A program made the translations under genes and the position numbers. From Plutella xylostella (taxonomy: Eukaryota; Arthropoda; Insecta; Lepidoptera; Plutellidae), in contig NC_063986.1 of assembly GCF_932276165.1 (NCBI RefSeq), positions 5,654,501-5,718,500 on the forward strand: 64,000 bases of DNA. The letters are read 5' to 3'. Every line of letters starts with the position of its first letter. The stretch's first letter is position 1. Positions 23,062 through 35,500 of the stretch are shown one piece after another. The notes under the pieces are model-generated. The model was given only the letters and a program-made list of their open reading frames with translations. It was not told where the DNA came from and did not search any database.

Positions 23062-23502
23062 TTTATATAAACCTGTGTTTGAAATCCATTTCTCCTTATA
23101 ATATAAACCTTGTGTTATTCAAACCTTCTTTCATCCATCTTTACATCAGCTTCAGTAAGACACTTGAAAAGTACCTACTGTAACATTTTAGAAGTAAATT
23201 TTAATATTATGGAATATTATGAATTATCGAATCAAATTTCGTTACTGATAAATCAATTATCTCTTTTAGCACCAATTACATAATTCTACTAAAATTTCAT
23301 GAAGAAAATGCACTTAACCACTCTAAATACATAATAGTTTTCTAACGCTCGGGAATACGACCATTGCCGAACAATGACGAAGATTTCTATGTGCATTATC
23401 AATTTTGGGGAACTGTACATAGGTACATATATACCAATATATGCCATTATAGGCCCAGCAACACTCGCACAATAAACTAGCACCACCCAACCCCACCCTG
23501 AC

Positions 23503-26500
23503 CTAAATAGGCAAATTCCTGTTCCTACCATCATCCGGCGCACCCTGTCCCCACATGGAGCCAATTCTGCTATTGATGTCGCTCCACGTGACAGGCTGTT
23601 TGTACAAGTTGGACAGACCTGAGCCCGGTGTGACGAGGCGTTCGAAGAACGGTCTCTTGTACAGTCTCCGAGCTTCTGCTCGCTGGTCCTCGTTGACTTT
23701 GCGGTCGTCCAGGTGGTGGAGTGAAGGGAACTGGGAGATCACGAACAGTCTGTGGAGTTTTAGGTTTGTTAGGTATGATGGAAAAGTTATGTCCAGGAGT
23801 TTGGGTTTTACTGTAAATTTATGTAGGTATATTCTTAGATATTTATGACAAATGTTTCACCATGGTGACATGGTGATATACCCTAGTCCAGCTTTACTGT
23901 CTGTTACTGACACCAAGAAGAAGAAGAGTAGTTTATAAAAAAAATGTTCATCAGAAAATTTTATATTTATATGATGAATAAAAACATTTAACTTTGACTT
24001 GAACATTAACAAAAAGCACTAGTATTAAAAAAAATATGCTTACCTATACTGTAAATATTCATAAAAGGTGCCTCCATTGAAGTAACTGGGTGCTGCCGGG
24101 TTCCCCATGAGGCATAGGTACTGCAGGTTCGGACAGGACTCCTTCAGCTTACCCACCCACGGGTAAAGTGATGAGATTTGGCAATGGTTCAGCCTGAAAA
24201 ATATGTAAGTATTGAAATTCAAATTCAAAGAATTTATTGATAAGTATATTGAAAACTTATACTAAATGATGAATCATAAAAGTATGTGTGAATAATCTAC
24301 AGTGAAAGGTAAAAGTTCTTTGGGCTTTTGATAAGTAGGTAGATAATGGTTTGTTGATTCAACATATTTGTGCGGATCACTTCGACCGTTTCATGAACTA
24401 TTACTATACGGTGCGAAGGAAGTGGCGGTTGCACCTGTTTGGTTCTTCAGGAAGATGAGGAAATGCCACTGACGTAGAGGTAGCTATATATTAGCCTGTT
24501 GAGTCTTCGAAATAAAACACTGGTATTATTGTTCACAATTCACTGGAGATGTTTACTGTTTCACTCTTTCTATTAAACTGACTTGCTGTGAGGTGTTGGC
24601 GTCTGCCTTTTATACTAATCTCTACCGAAGATAGAGAATTCCAGGAAGCTCTAGAAAAGACTCATAAGAAGTAGAATGTTCTAGATGGGGCTGCCATCTG
24701 TTGTCGAGTAGATGAACTACATGGTCTATTTAGGGCACTATTGTTCTACTTCGTTATGCTATTTCCTACTAGATGGCGCTGGCCTCCTCACTATTTATTT
24801 ATTATTATTACTAAAGTAGGTAGGTGCTCGAACAACTAGTAGGTAGGTACATACTTAAACTATATCTATACACACACATAAGTAAGTATTTATCTTAGCG
24901 CTCAGAACCTTCGCGAGCGTAATCGAGTTAACTACTTGATCTAGTTATTTCTATGAACTATTTACAAATAAAACAAAACTTCTTTTAGTCGTTCCGTACA
25001 TCTCTCCCGCCGGTCATCGCATGCAGGGCGTTGAATTCTTTGGTCGGAACGTCTGGAGCTGTGGGCAGGATCACCAGCTTCTTGGTCGGTCTTCTAAGGG
25101 TTCCTCCTTTGGTTTGGACGTCGACTGTTCTTACGATGCCGTCTTGTCCGGGGTAGACAGCCGTGACAACGCCCTTTGGCCACGTGTTGCGCGGTAGGTT
25201 GCCGTCTGCCACCATGACAATGTCGCCAACCTTGACTGCTTCGCCGCGTCCGTGAGGCTCCCGCCGGTGCTGAAGTTCAGGCAGGTACTCTCGTAGCCAT
25301 CTTGCCCAGAAGAGGTCGGCCAGGCGCTGAGAGGCGCGCCAGTGACTGCGGCTGATGAGGTCCTTGTCGTCGAAGCTGCCAGGCGCGTGTACGCGTCCTG
25401 ATCCGCCGAGCAGGAAATGGTTCGGTGTCAAGGCCTCGGGGTCGTCGGGCTCGAGTGACACATGCGTGAGCGGGCGGCTGTTTACTGCGTATTCTGCCTC
25501 GGCTAGCAGTGTGCGCAGCACCTCTTCGGCTGGGTGCTGCTCGTTCAGGACGGCGTAAAGGGCGGTCTTCACTGACCGCACCAGTCTCTCCCAGGCCCCA
25601 CCCATGAAAGGAGCCCCAGGAGGTATGTAGCGCCAGTTGATCTTCTGTTGGGCCGCTTCATCAGCTGTAGCGGCGTCGATGGATTGCCGCAGCTCTCTAT
25701 CAGCCCCGCGCAGGTTCGTGCCGTTGTCGGACCATAGCTCAGTAGGTGTTCCGTAGAGTGCCATGTGCCTACGCAGCGCCATCACTGCCGAGCTAGTGGT
25801 GAGAGAGTCCACCAGCTCTAAGTGTACGGCGCGCGTCGTGAGACACGTGAAGAGCGCCACATATCGCTTCTGTCGAGTGCGGCCCACGGTGACTGTCAGA
25901 GGCCCGAAGTAGTCCAGGCCGGTGTAGGTATAGGGCCTGCAGTGGTGTGCAAGGCGGCTCGATGGGTGGTCTCCTGTAGGTGGCTGCGGGGGTGAATCTT
26001 TCCTGATGCGGCATGGTCGACATCGATGAATCATCATCTTCACCACTGTGCGAAGGCGGAGTATCCAGTAGTGCTGTCTGCACTCATTAACTGTAGTTTC
26101 GGCTTCTGCGTGCATCAGCTGGCGGTGTGTGTAGTCGATCCACAGTTTGGTGATTTGATGATTGCCGTCGAGTATTGCAGGGCTGATGACTCCTTGTTCT
26201 ATATTGAGTGTACGGCCGATTCGCGATTTCAATAGTAGTATTCCATTTTCAGCGACGACCGCAAGGTGGCGCAGCCTGCTTCTCGCGTTCAGGGTTCTGT
26301 TTTTCTGTAAGTCTTCTATTTCTGAGTCGAAGGCTTGCTGTTGACTTAGGCGTACGAGTAGTATTTCCGCCTCACGTAGTAGCTGCCCGGTGAGCGGGAG
26401 GTATTTTCTGTCTTCTGTAGTTTTCACTGTCGCACGCTTGTTCGGTTTCGTAGCTGTTTTCTTGCGCCAGTCAGGGTCTTTTTCGCTATTTTTCGCAGTT

Positions 26501-29500
26501 CTTTTGTAGTTGACTCGCTGATCACGTGGCCGGCACAGCTGTATGAAGTGTAAAACTCTTGCTGTAGCTCGTAGCAGTTTTTCCCACTTAGAGAAACGGT
26601 TGTAGTCTGGCAGCGCTTCTTTTAGTTGTGCAGACTTTTCGGTAACTGAGGTCGTTTTCTCTTCGCCTGTTTTCTTCGTTAGAAGTGGTTTTTCCGTCGG
26701 CCAGGCAGTAGGGTCCTCGAGTAAGAAGGATGGGCCCTTGTACCATCGGTGGTCAGCGTCGAAGTCGCGTGGCACATCCCTTGTAGCGTCGTCGGCCACG
26801 TTGAGTTTCGTAGGTATCCAGCGCCATTCATTTGTAGAGCTGTTTTCCTCGATGTCAGCTATGCGGTGCGCGACGAACGGGCGGTACGATCTTGAGCCGT
26901 TCTTCAGCCATGTCAGCACCGTCTTACTGTCGGTCCAGAAGGTCTTCGATTCGGGCTTAACTTGGTGTTCTTCAATGACGGCTGCGGCCATACGGCAGCC
27001 CATAACGGCGGCTTGTAGCTCGAGGCGCGGGATCGAAGTGAGCTTGAGCGGTGCCACTCGCGCCTTTGCTATGACGAGCGATAGGTATGTCTTACCCTCT
27101 GCTGTTACCGCCCGCCAATAAAGAGCGGCGGCGTATGCGGACTCGCTCGCGTCGACAAATATATGTAGCTGTAGACTCGTAGCGTCGCTGTAGCGGGCGT
27201 AGCACCTCGGTATTGAGACACGGCGTAGCCCTTCCAGGTGCATCATCCATTGTTGCCATTGTTCTGAGAGGTCTTCATCTATTGGCTGGTCCCAGGTAGT
27301 GCCGCGCCGCCACGCCTCTTGAAGTAGCTGTTTTGCTCGCACGGTGACAGGCGCGGCAAATCCGAGCGGATCATACAGCGACATGACGATCTTGAGTGCT
27401 TCTCTCTTCGTGGGTATCTTCTTATCTATGACTGCAGGCGGCAGACGCGCCAAGTCTAGGTTGAAACCGAGCGCATCGGACTTTGGCCGCCAGATGAGAC
27501 CTAGGACTCGTTCGCTTGATCCATCATCGATCTTAATGTTCATGGGCTCGTTGCCTGTTTCGCCGAGTGCTTTGAGTACTGCCTCGGAGTTTGATGCCCA
27601 TTGCCGCAGCACGAAGTGGCCTCGCCGGTGTATGTCGCGGACGTCCTGCGCCACCTTGATCGCTTGCTCTTCGGTCTTGTGGCTGTCGAGGTAGTCGTCG
27701 ACGTAGTGTTTGTTGATAATTGCGTCTACTGCCTCGGGGTGAGTGGCTTCGTACTTGAGTGCGTTAATATTCTTCACGTAGATTGCTGTTGATGGTGAAC
27801 TTGTAGCGCCGAATATGAGTGACGTCATTCTGTATTCTGTTGGCGGCCCATCACGCTTGTTGCCCCTCCACAGGTAGCGAAGGGCATCTCGATCCTCAGC
27901 GCGTATCTTCACCTGCATGAACATCTCGGCGATATCAGCTGTCACGGCGACTGCATGCTGTCTGAAGCGCATTAGTACTCCCGGCAACGACTGTAGTAGG
28001 TCTGGCCCGGTGAGTAGGTGGTCATTTAGTGAGACGCCTTTATATGTGGCTGCTTCGTCCAGGACAATGCGAATCTTGCCCTTGTTCGGATTGACGACTG
28101 CGAAATGCGGTAGATACCACACTTTGTTTGATGTGGTCGGTGGCGCGACTTCAGCGTAGCCCTTTGTAATAAGGCTCTCCATCTGTTTCTCGTACTTTTC
28201 TTTGAGGTCAGCGTCGCGATCAATCTTCTTCTCGATGCTGTGAAGTCTCTTCAGCGTGTTCTCGTAGTTGTTTGGCATGCTGAAGTCATCCTTCTTCCAC
28301 AGTAGAGACGTTTCATATCGGCCGTCGTCTCGTGCTATGGTGTTCTTGGTGAGCAGGTCGAGTGCTCGCTGTTCTGGGTCAGACTTTGTTGTCTTCGGTG
28401 TGATCGTTAATGAGTCGAGCGCGAAGTGTCTCTTCAGCTGCTCGTCCATGCTGTCTTCGAGGTTGATGATGTTGTTCACGTAGTGCACGCGCTGTCCCAG
28501 TGCGCGCGTGTGTGCACCGTGTAAAACCCAGCCCAGTGGTGTGCGTGAAGCCACTGGTTGGTGTCGCTGTCCCGCTCGCACTTCCGACGCCATGAGCAGG
28601 TGCCAATTGTCTTGCCCGATGAGCAGGCCTGGCTTCATGTCTGCGTGCTTCAGCTCGTGCTGGATGTCTTCTAGATGAGGGCAGCCGGCAAGGTCTTGCT
28701 CGGTGTTAGGGGTGGACTGTATTTTAAAGTCTCCTTCAGGTTTTCCAGTTGTTCTTTATTGTTCTTCTTCTGTTTCCTGAATGACAACTTGCGTACCAAA
28801 ATGACCCTACTTAAGTACTTAGAATTAGTCACGCAACCGATAGCTGACTAGGTGAGATACCTAACTCAACCAATAATATCAAAGTATTTACAACTTACAA
28901 ACTATGATTACGAGACTATTCTATGATACATGTTATTCCTAAACTAGACTTATTCTATTGTTCTTAGCCTAGGTATTTCGTCGTGAACATTCTCCCGCCG
29001 TCGCTATCTTGCGATTCTTCTGGCAGCACGACGATCCTCTTCGTTGGTCGACGCAGCACGTGCCCGTTTCTCGTAGTGGTGTCGACGATTCGCACGATGT
29101 GGTCCTTCCCTGGGTAGACAGCTGTGACTCGTCCTCAGGGCCAGGTGTTGCGCGGGTTGTTCGAGTCGCACACGATGACCAGGTCGCCGATCTTCGGTTG
29201 GCTGCCGGTGCTGTGCGGCTCCCGCCGGTGTTGAGTAGCGGTGGGTACTCCTGCATCCACCTCTGCCACCTGATGAGCTTGCCTCCAGTGCTTTCGTGCT
29301 CTCGCTGTGTTCTTCCACGTGTGTCCGAGCGACACGACGGCGCAGCTCTCCTTTTCCTCGCCGGTCTTGGGTACTGGTTCCTTGTTCTCCGTGGGCCAGT
29401 GTTGTTCAGAATGCCGCAGGAACTCGGCGGTGTCGAAGTCGTGCAGTGTGGCTCGAGTTGCGTCATCGGCGACATTTTCGGCTGTAGGTACCCATCCCCA

Positions 29501-32500
29501 CTCGTTTTTCTTCGTAGATTCTTCGATTTCAGCGAAGCGAAGGTCTTGAATGTGCGTGGCTCAGCTCGTATCCACGCCAGCACCGTCCGCGAGTCGCTCC
29601 AGAACACTCTTCTCGTGATGTCTTCATAATAATGTTCCGATCGAGTTGTGTTCGAGATGTGAGTCCCGAGTACCGCAGCCTGTAGTTCCAGCCGCGGTAT
29701 TGACGTAGGCTTGATTGGTGCCACTCTGCTCTTCGCCATGGCCAGGGTGACCTTCACGCTGCCGTCTGCTCGTTGCATTCGCCAGTAGGCCGCCGCGGGC
29801 GGCGGTTTCGACGGCGGACGGTCCCCTTGTAGCACCTCAGCCGGCGTCTTATGACTGTTAAGACGAATGCCGAGATTGTCTTCATGTACGTGCCACATGA
29901 GGCCGAGTGTCTTCTCTGTTTCGCTCCCGCCGATGTCGATCGTAGCTGTCCCGGGGTCGGTAATGAGGTGGCGTAGACTCTCGTTCCATGCCCATCCGCG
30001 TAGTTCGAAGCCTGCTCGTCCATGTATCTCGTCGACTGTCTTCGTGACGTGCTGGGCCTCCTCCACCGACGTGAAGCTTTGCAGGTAGTCGTCCATGTAG
30101 TGGTTCTTCTCAATTGCTCGGATGACCTCGGGGTGCGTGTCGGCGAAGTCTCTGGCGTTTCTGTTCTTGATGCAGAGTGCCGTGCACGGTGACGATGATG
30201 CGCCGAAGATGACAGACGTCATGCGGTACTCGTCTGGTGTACCCTCCCGCCGGTCGCTGCGCCAGAGGAAGCGTAGCGCATCTCTGTCGCACTCCTTGAT
30301 ACGTATCTGCATGAATATCTCCTTAATGTCCGCGCTGACTGCGTAGAGATGCTGTCTGAACCGCATGACCACCCCAGGAAGCAACTGAAGCAGGTCGGGG
30401 CCGGTCAGCAGCATGTCGTTCATGCTGCGTCCATGTGACTTCACTGCGGCGTCGTGCAGCAGTCTTATCTTCTTCTTCTCGGGGTTGCAGACGCCGAAGT
30501 GCGGCAGGTACCACGTTCTGTCTTGCGTCGGGAGTGTGGTGGCGGGCTCGGCGTATCCGGACTTCAGCATATTCTCCATGCTCTCTTCATATTTCTTCTT
30601 GAGTCCTGGGTCACGGTCGAGCTTGTGTTCGAGGCTGCAGAGTCGTTTCAGTGCGTCTTCACGGTTGTTAGGTATTTTCTCATTTTCTCGTTTCCATAGC
30701 AACTGAGTTTCGAAGCGACCATCGGGCAGCCGGCGACTTTCCTCTTCCAGTTTTCTCGTGACTTCCTCTTCTGGATCTGTCGTCGGTTTTCTCGCTTCGA
30801 TGCCCAGGGACTCCAGCTCGAAGTAGTGTTTCATCATTTTCTCCATTGATTCTTCCGCGCTCGTGACGTGCCCGCAGAAGTTAATTTGTTTGCTCTGTGT
30901 GGTGCGGCAGCCGTGCAGTACCCAGCCGAGCTGTGTGCGAGATGCCACAGGCTGGTCACGGCGGCCGTCTCGGACTTCCCTCGAGACAATTAAGTCCCAG
31001 TTGTCCTGGCCGATGAGTAGTTTCGGCGATGCCCCCTCGTAGGCAAGTTCCTCTTGAATGTCGCTCAGGTGGCTGCAGTCGTCGACTTCTTCTTTCTTCA
31101 CCGTCTGAGTGATGAAATCAAGCTTCTCGACTGTGCGTGCGTCTTCAAGCTTGAACTCTTCTTGTGCGTACTTGCCCCGTATGGTGAAGTCGACTTTCTT
31201 GCTCTTCGAGTGTCGAACTTCTTTGCCGCTGACTCCTTGCACCCACATCGGATCAGTGGGGCCGTCGAGGCCGAGAGACTTGGCAACGTCCGCGTCGATC
31301 ATCGTGATGGTGCTTCCCTCGTCGAATAGTGCGTAGGTATCAATACTGGAGTGAGGAACAGTAAGTACCACGGGCGCTATTTTCAGGTAAGCGCGGCGAC
31401 GCTCGCTGTTGTTCGCTGCGACGGTCGGTTTTTCTGTCGTGGACGCGGTGACCTCTTCGCATTTGTCTTCTTTCTTGACAGCTTCGTGATGCAGGAGCTT
31501 GTGGTGGCTCAGTTTGCAGCCGGAGACACCGCAGGGCTTCGTTTTACATGAGAAGCGGCGATGTGTGCTACGTAGGCAGCGGAAGCACAGCTTGTTCTGT
31601 TTCGCTATTTCCCAGCGCTCGTCAGTCGTCTTCTCGGTGAACCTAGTGCATTCAGGTAACTTGTGAGCCTGTTTGCACATAGGGCAGCCGTCCTCTTCTT
31701 GCTTGTGCGTGTTCTCGGCGGCGTAGGTACGTTCCGTCGTCTTCTTCGCAGCTTTCTCTCTCGCACTTACGGGTGTAGGTGCGCTGTTGTCGATCTGCTC
31801 GAGCGCGGCGTATGGGCCGCACTTGTCCGCTTCGTGGTTCAGGTAGGTAGAGAGCTTCTTCAGGTTCGCTTCTTCACCATGATGCGTGAAGTTGTACTCG
31901 TACCATTTGTCACGAAGAATCGGTGTGAGCTTCTCGATTGCAATGCGCTCGATATCCGGGTTGTAGAGGAAGTGCGGTTTCTTCAGTGCTTCGGTCGTAG
32001 CTACGATTTTGGCCAGCTTGCTTGCGAAGATGCACAGGTCACGTGGGCTCTCAGCTAGCTTCGGTAGTTTCTTCACTTTATCGAGCTCGTTGAGTATGAG
32101 TGCTTCTGGCCGCCCGAACCGTCGTTCCAAGCCCTGTATAATGACGACAGGGTTCGGATCGCTGATAAGTAGACAGCTGACGGCTTCGAGGGCGGCCCCA
32201 CGCAGGCTTTTTCTCAGGCGGGCGACGTTTTCTATCTTCGTGAAGTACTTCTCGGTTTCATGGTAGGCCGCACGAAACGGTAGCCACTCGCTGCTGTTTC
32301 CGTTGAACGTAGGTAGATCTTGAATGTACCGTGGCGGCTCTCTGTAGCCGCCGCCGCTCAGCACACTCTTCAATAGTGCGGCGAGCTGCGTGACTTCTTC
32401 ACTCGACGACTTTTCTTGTTGACGTGCGGGAGGCGCGCGCTCTTCATACTGCGGCGCCTCGACGACCCGTGGTGGTTCCGTAGGTATCCACGGGGTGGGA

Positions 32501-35500
32501 GGGCCCTGTGTCTGGCCCCTCATGGGGGACGAGCCTCTTGCTTGGCCCGCTGTGAGAGCGAGAGCAGGGGGCGGGGGCTTAGAGGATTGCTCCTGCACCC
32601 ACTGCTCGATGCGCTCGCTCTTGTCGACGATGTATTCGTCTTCCTCGTCGGACGAGTCCTCCGCTTGTATCCGCATGAGCTTCACCTTCGCTAGTTCAAC
32701 GGCGGCTTGTGCTTCCTTCTTTTGCGCCTCGGCAAACTGCTCCTTAGCCTCCAATTCCGCGAGGAATCTCTTGCGGGAGGCTTTGGAGTGATGTGACCGG
32801 GGCCGTAAGGTAGCTGGCTGTGATGTGACTTGACGCACCACAGTGACCACGCTCGTGTCTCGAGGTGGAGGCGTCGCAGGGCGCTTTGATCCGGTAGCGC
32901 TTGCGTTCGCCGCCGACGTAGTCGTGGCGTATGTCTCAGTCGCACCGCTTCCCATAGTCGTCGTGGTGTTGCTCGTACAGACCGTGCTTGATTCGGCGGT
33001 ACTGGACTCTTCCTTCCGGCTACTGTGGCTTCTAGTAACCGGCATGTTCGTTCTTTATTCCCGTTTATGGCTCTTCGATAGACCACTGTTCAGTAGGTCT
33101 GCCAATTTCTTTCTTCTTATCCGGCTTCTCGAAGGTTCGATGTTTCTTCTGATCCGGTTCGAAGTACCAATGTTGGGGGTGGACTGTATTTTGAAAGTCT
33201 CCTTCAGGTTTTCCAGTTGTTCGGCTTCTGTTTCCTGAATGACAACTTGCGTACCAAAATGACCCTACTTAAGTACTTAGAATTAGTCACGCAACCGATA
33301 GCTGACTAGGTGAGATACCTAACTCAACCAATAATATCAAAGTATTTACAACTTACAAACTATGATTACGAGACTATTCTATGATACATGTTATTCCTAA
33401 ACTAGACTTATTCTATTGTTCTTAGCCTAGGTATTTCGTCGTGAACACTCGGTGACACGCTGTGCGGCGAGGTGCAGCTTTCTTACTGTGCGTGCGTTGA
33501 CTATGTGCGTCCCGCTTGCCCCCTCGAGAGTGAGTGTGACGCGACGTGATGCGGACTATTCGACGCTTGTGTCAGCGATCACTTCTATGAAGAGAGGGTC
33601 AATAGGCCCCCTGGCTCCGATCCTCTGTGCAATGTCACTGTCGATGAGCGTAACAGTAGATCCGTCGTCTAGGAGCGCGCATGTGTCGACCGCTCCCGCT
33701 GGTCCGGAGACTTGCACCTTTACTATCTTGAGATACGCTTGCGTCTTCGGTGTCCACGAAGAGGCGACTGCTTCCGTTTTCTTTAATTCGGGCTCGTCTT
33801 TGCGCACGAAGTGAAGCAGTCGGTGATGTGACCTCTCGCAGCCGTCAACTTCGCATTTCTTAATTCTGCATCGGTGCGTCTTGCTGCGGTAGCGTAGACA
33901 ACGAAAGCAGAGTCTGCTTTCCTTAGCTAGCTGCCAACGTGAGTCGATGTTGCTCTCTACAAACTTGCGGCATTCTGCTATGTTGTGGCCGGCGTTGGAG
34001 CATACTGGGCACGAAACTTTCTGTTCCGCAGTTGCGTGTGCCCTTTGTGCGCGGCGTGGCTGCTGCTGCTGTTGCTGCTGCTTCGGTTCGTAGGCGATGC
34101 TCGACGTCTTCTCATGTGCGTGCGGCCCGCATATCGAGGCTTCCCGATTGAGGAAGCGGCTGAGCTTCAGCAGGTCGGGTTCCTCGGGCGACTGTGCGGC
34201 GGAGAAGTCGAACCAGCGAAGCTTGTGGGCGGCGGTGAGCTTCTCGACTGTGAGCTGCGTGATCTCGGGATTGTTGAGGTAGCGGTCGCGGTGCAGCTCT
34301 TGAAGTGTCGTTACGATGTTGCTTACTTCGTTTGCAAAGAAGCAGAACTCTGTAGCGATATCCGTAGGCCGGCGTAGTGCGCGCAGACGTTCCAACTCGG
34401 CGAGCGCGATGCTGTCCGGGCGCCCGAAGCACAATTCGAGTGACTTCATCACGTTCTCGGGCGTCGTGCTGGTGATGAGCAGGCGGCTGACAGCTTCCTT
34501 CGCTCTTCCTTTCAGGCATCGACGTAGGCGCCCCATGTTGTCGCAGGGCGCGAGTGATGCGGCGGACTCGTAGTAGGCGGTCTTGAACTGTAGCCACTCG
34601 TGCGGCGCGCCACTAAAGTACGGTAGCTCACTAATGTGACGTGGAGCCGGTGGCGGTGGTGGTGGCGGCGGCGCCCCGGCTCTTGCAGCTAGAGCAATAG
34701 CTTCGGCGAGGGCAGTGAGGCTCACAGAGTCGCTTGTCCGCGGCTGAGCGACAGGGACGGCGGCAGTGGAGGCAGGGTCGACGGCGGTGGCGACTGGCGG
34801 CGGTAGAACGTAGTCCTCATCATGCTGTCTGGACTCCTCAGCAGCTTCTGTTGGCGGTGGTGGTGCTGCTGACGCGGAGTGAGGCTCGTTCTTGATGGCC
34901 AGTACATTCTGCTGTGTCTTGAGCCACGAGTCGACCTTGAGCGTACTCTCCATCTCGGTACTGATGCTACCGTCGTCGTCATCGGTGTCGGATTCAGCTT
35001 CAATAACTGCGAGACGGGCGGCGGCGAGTTCAGCTTTACGACGTGCTATTTCTTCTTTACTACGTGCTATTTCTTCTTTTGCTTCGGCGATTTCAACTTG
35101 ACGACACGCTAATTCTTCTTTCGCTTCGGCGATGCGGCGTGCCTTTAATGACTTGGCCTTCGATCTTGCTGTAGACGCTGGCGGAGTAGCCCGGATGCAT
35201 GACGGTGGGATGGGCGTTCCGGCAGCAGCTGTAACCACCCTCGCGGCAGTGGAGGGCGGTGGCGGTACTCCCCCGAACACAGGGAGCGGTGCCCCCCCTG
35301 TTATGGGGGGCGAGACGCTATCCACCCTGGCGGCAGACGAGGGCGGCGTCGATACTCCGGTGGACACACCCGTCGATGTTGATGCTGTCACGGCGGTTGA
35401 CGGCGTTTGCGTGTCGGAGTCTGTAGCGGTGGCGGTGGAGGCGGTGGCGCCGGCGGCCGACGATTCTTCAGTAGGCCTCTGTTCTAGGCCGCCGCGCTGT

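Larger units (their letters stand above)
20087..23502. other. Intergenic between convergent peroxidase and LRR genes
   Basis: This AT-rich stretch of 3.4 kb holds the 3' UTRs of both genes, one LINE fragment, one TIR element and a short tandem duplication, listed separately. Bases 20160-20430 repeat words like TTGCCAGCAAA and CAGCAAATTAATAGA in a loose way. No host coding frame is seen. Confidence 0.6.
28704..33447 (-). mobile_element. Second Pao element inserted in the first, internally deleted
   Basis: LTRs lie at 28704-28989 (286 bp) and 33171-33447 (277 bp), both starting TGTT(A/G)GGGGTGGACTG and ending GTGAACA. They differ by a 10-bp indel near base 50, a 1-bp indel and a few substitutions. 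The perfect duplication CTCGG at 28699-28703 and 33448-33452 shows insertion into the protease/RT junction of the outer element. TGGTACTTCGAACCGGATC next to the 5' LTR is the counterpart of the outer element's candidate primer site. It reads in the same direction as the outer element and the host gene. Its shorter LTRs and different codons show a different Pao family. Confidence 0.96.

Noticed and set aside
29009..29629. 206-codon open frame on the plus strand
   Set aside because: It is the reverse strand of the inner Pao pol region; GC-rich coding sequence gives long antisense frames. The same holds for 26738-27121, 27344-27694, 31663-32058, 32843-33238, 33985-34377 and 35132-35656.
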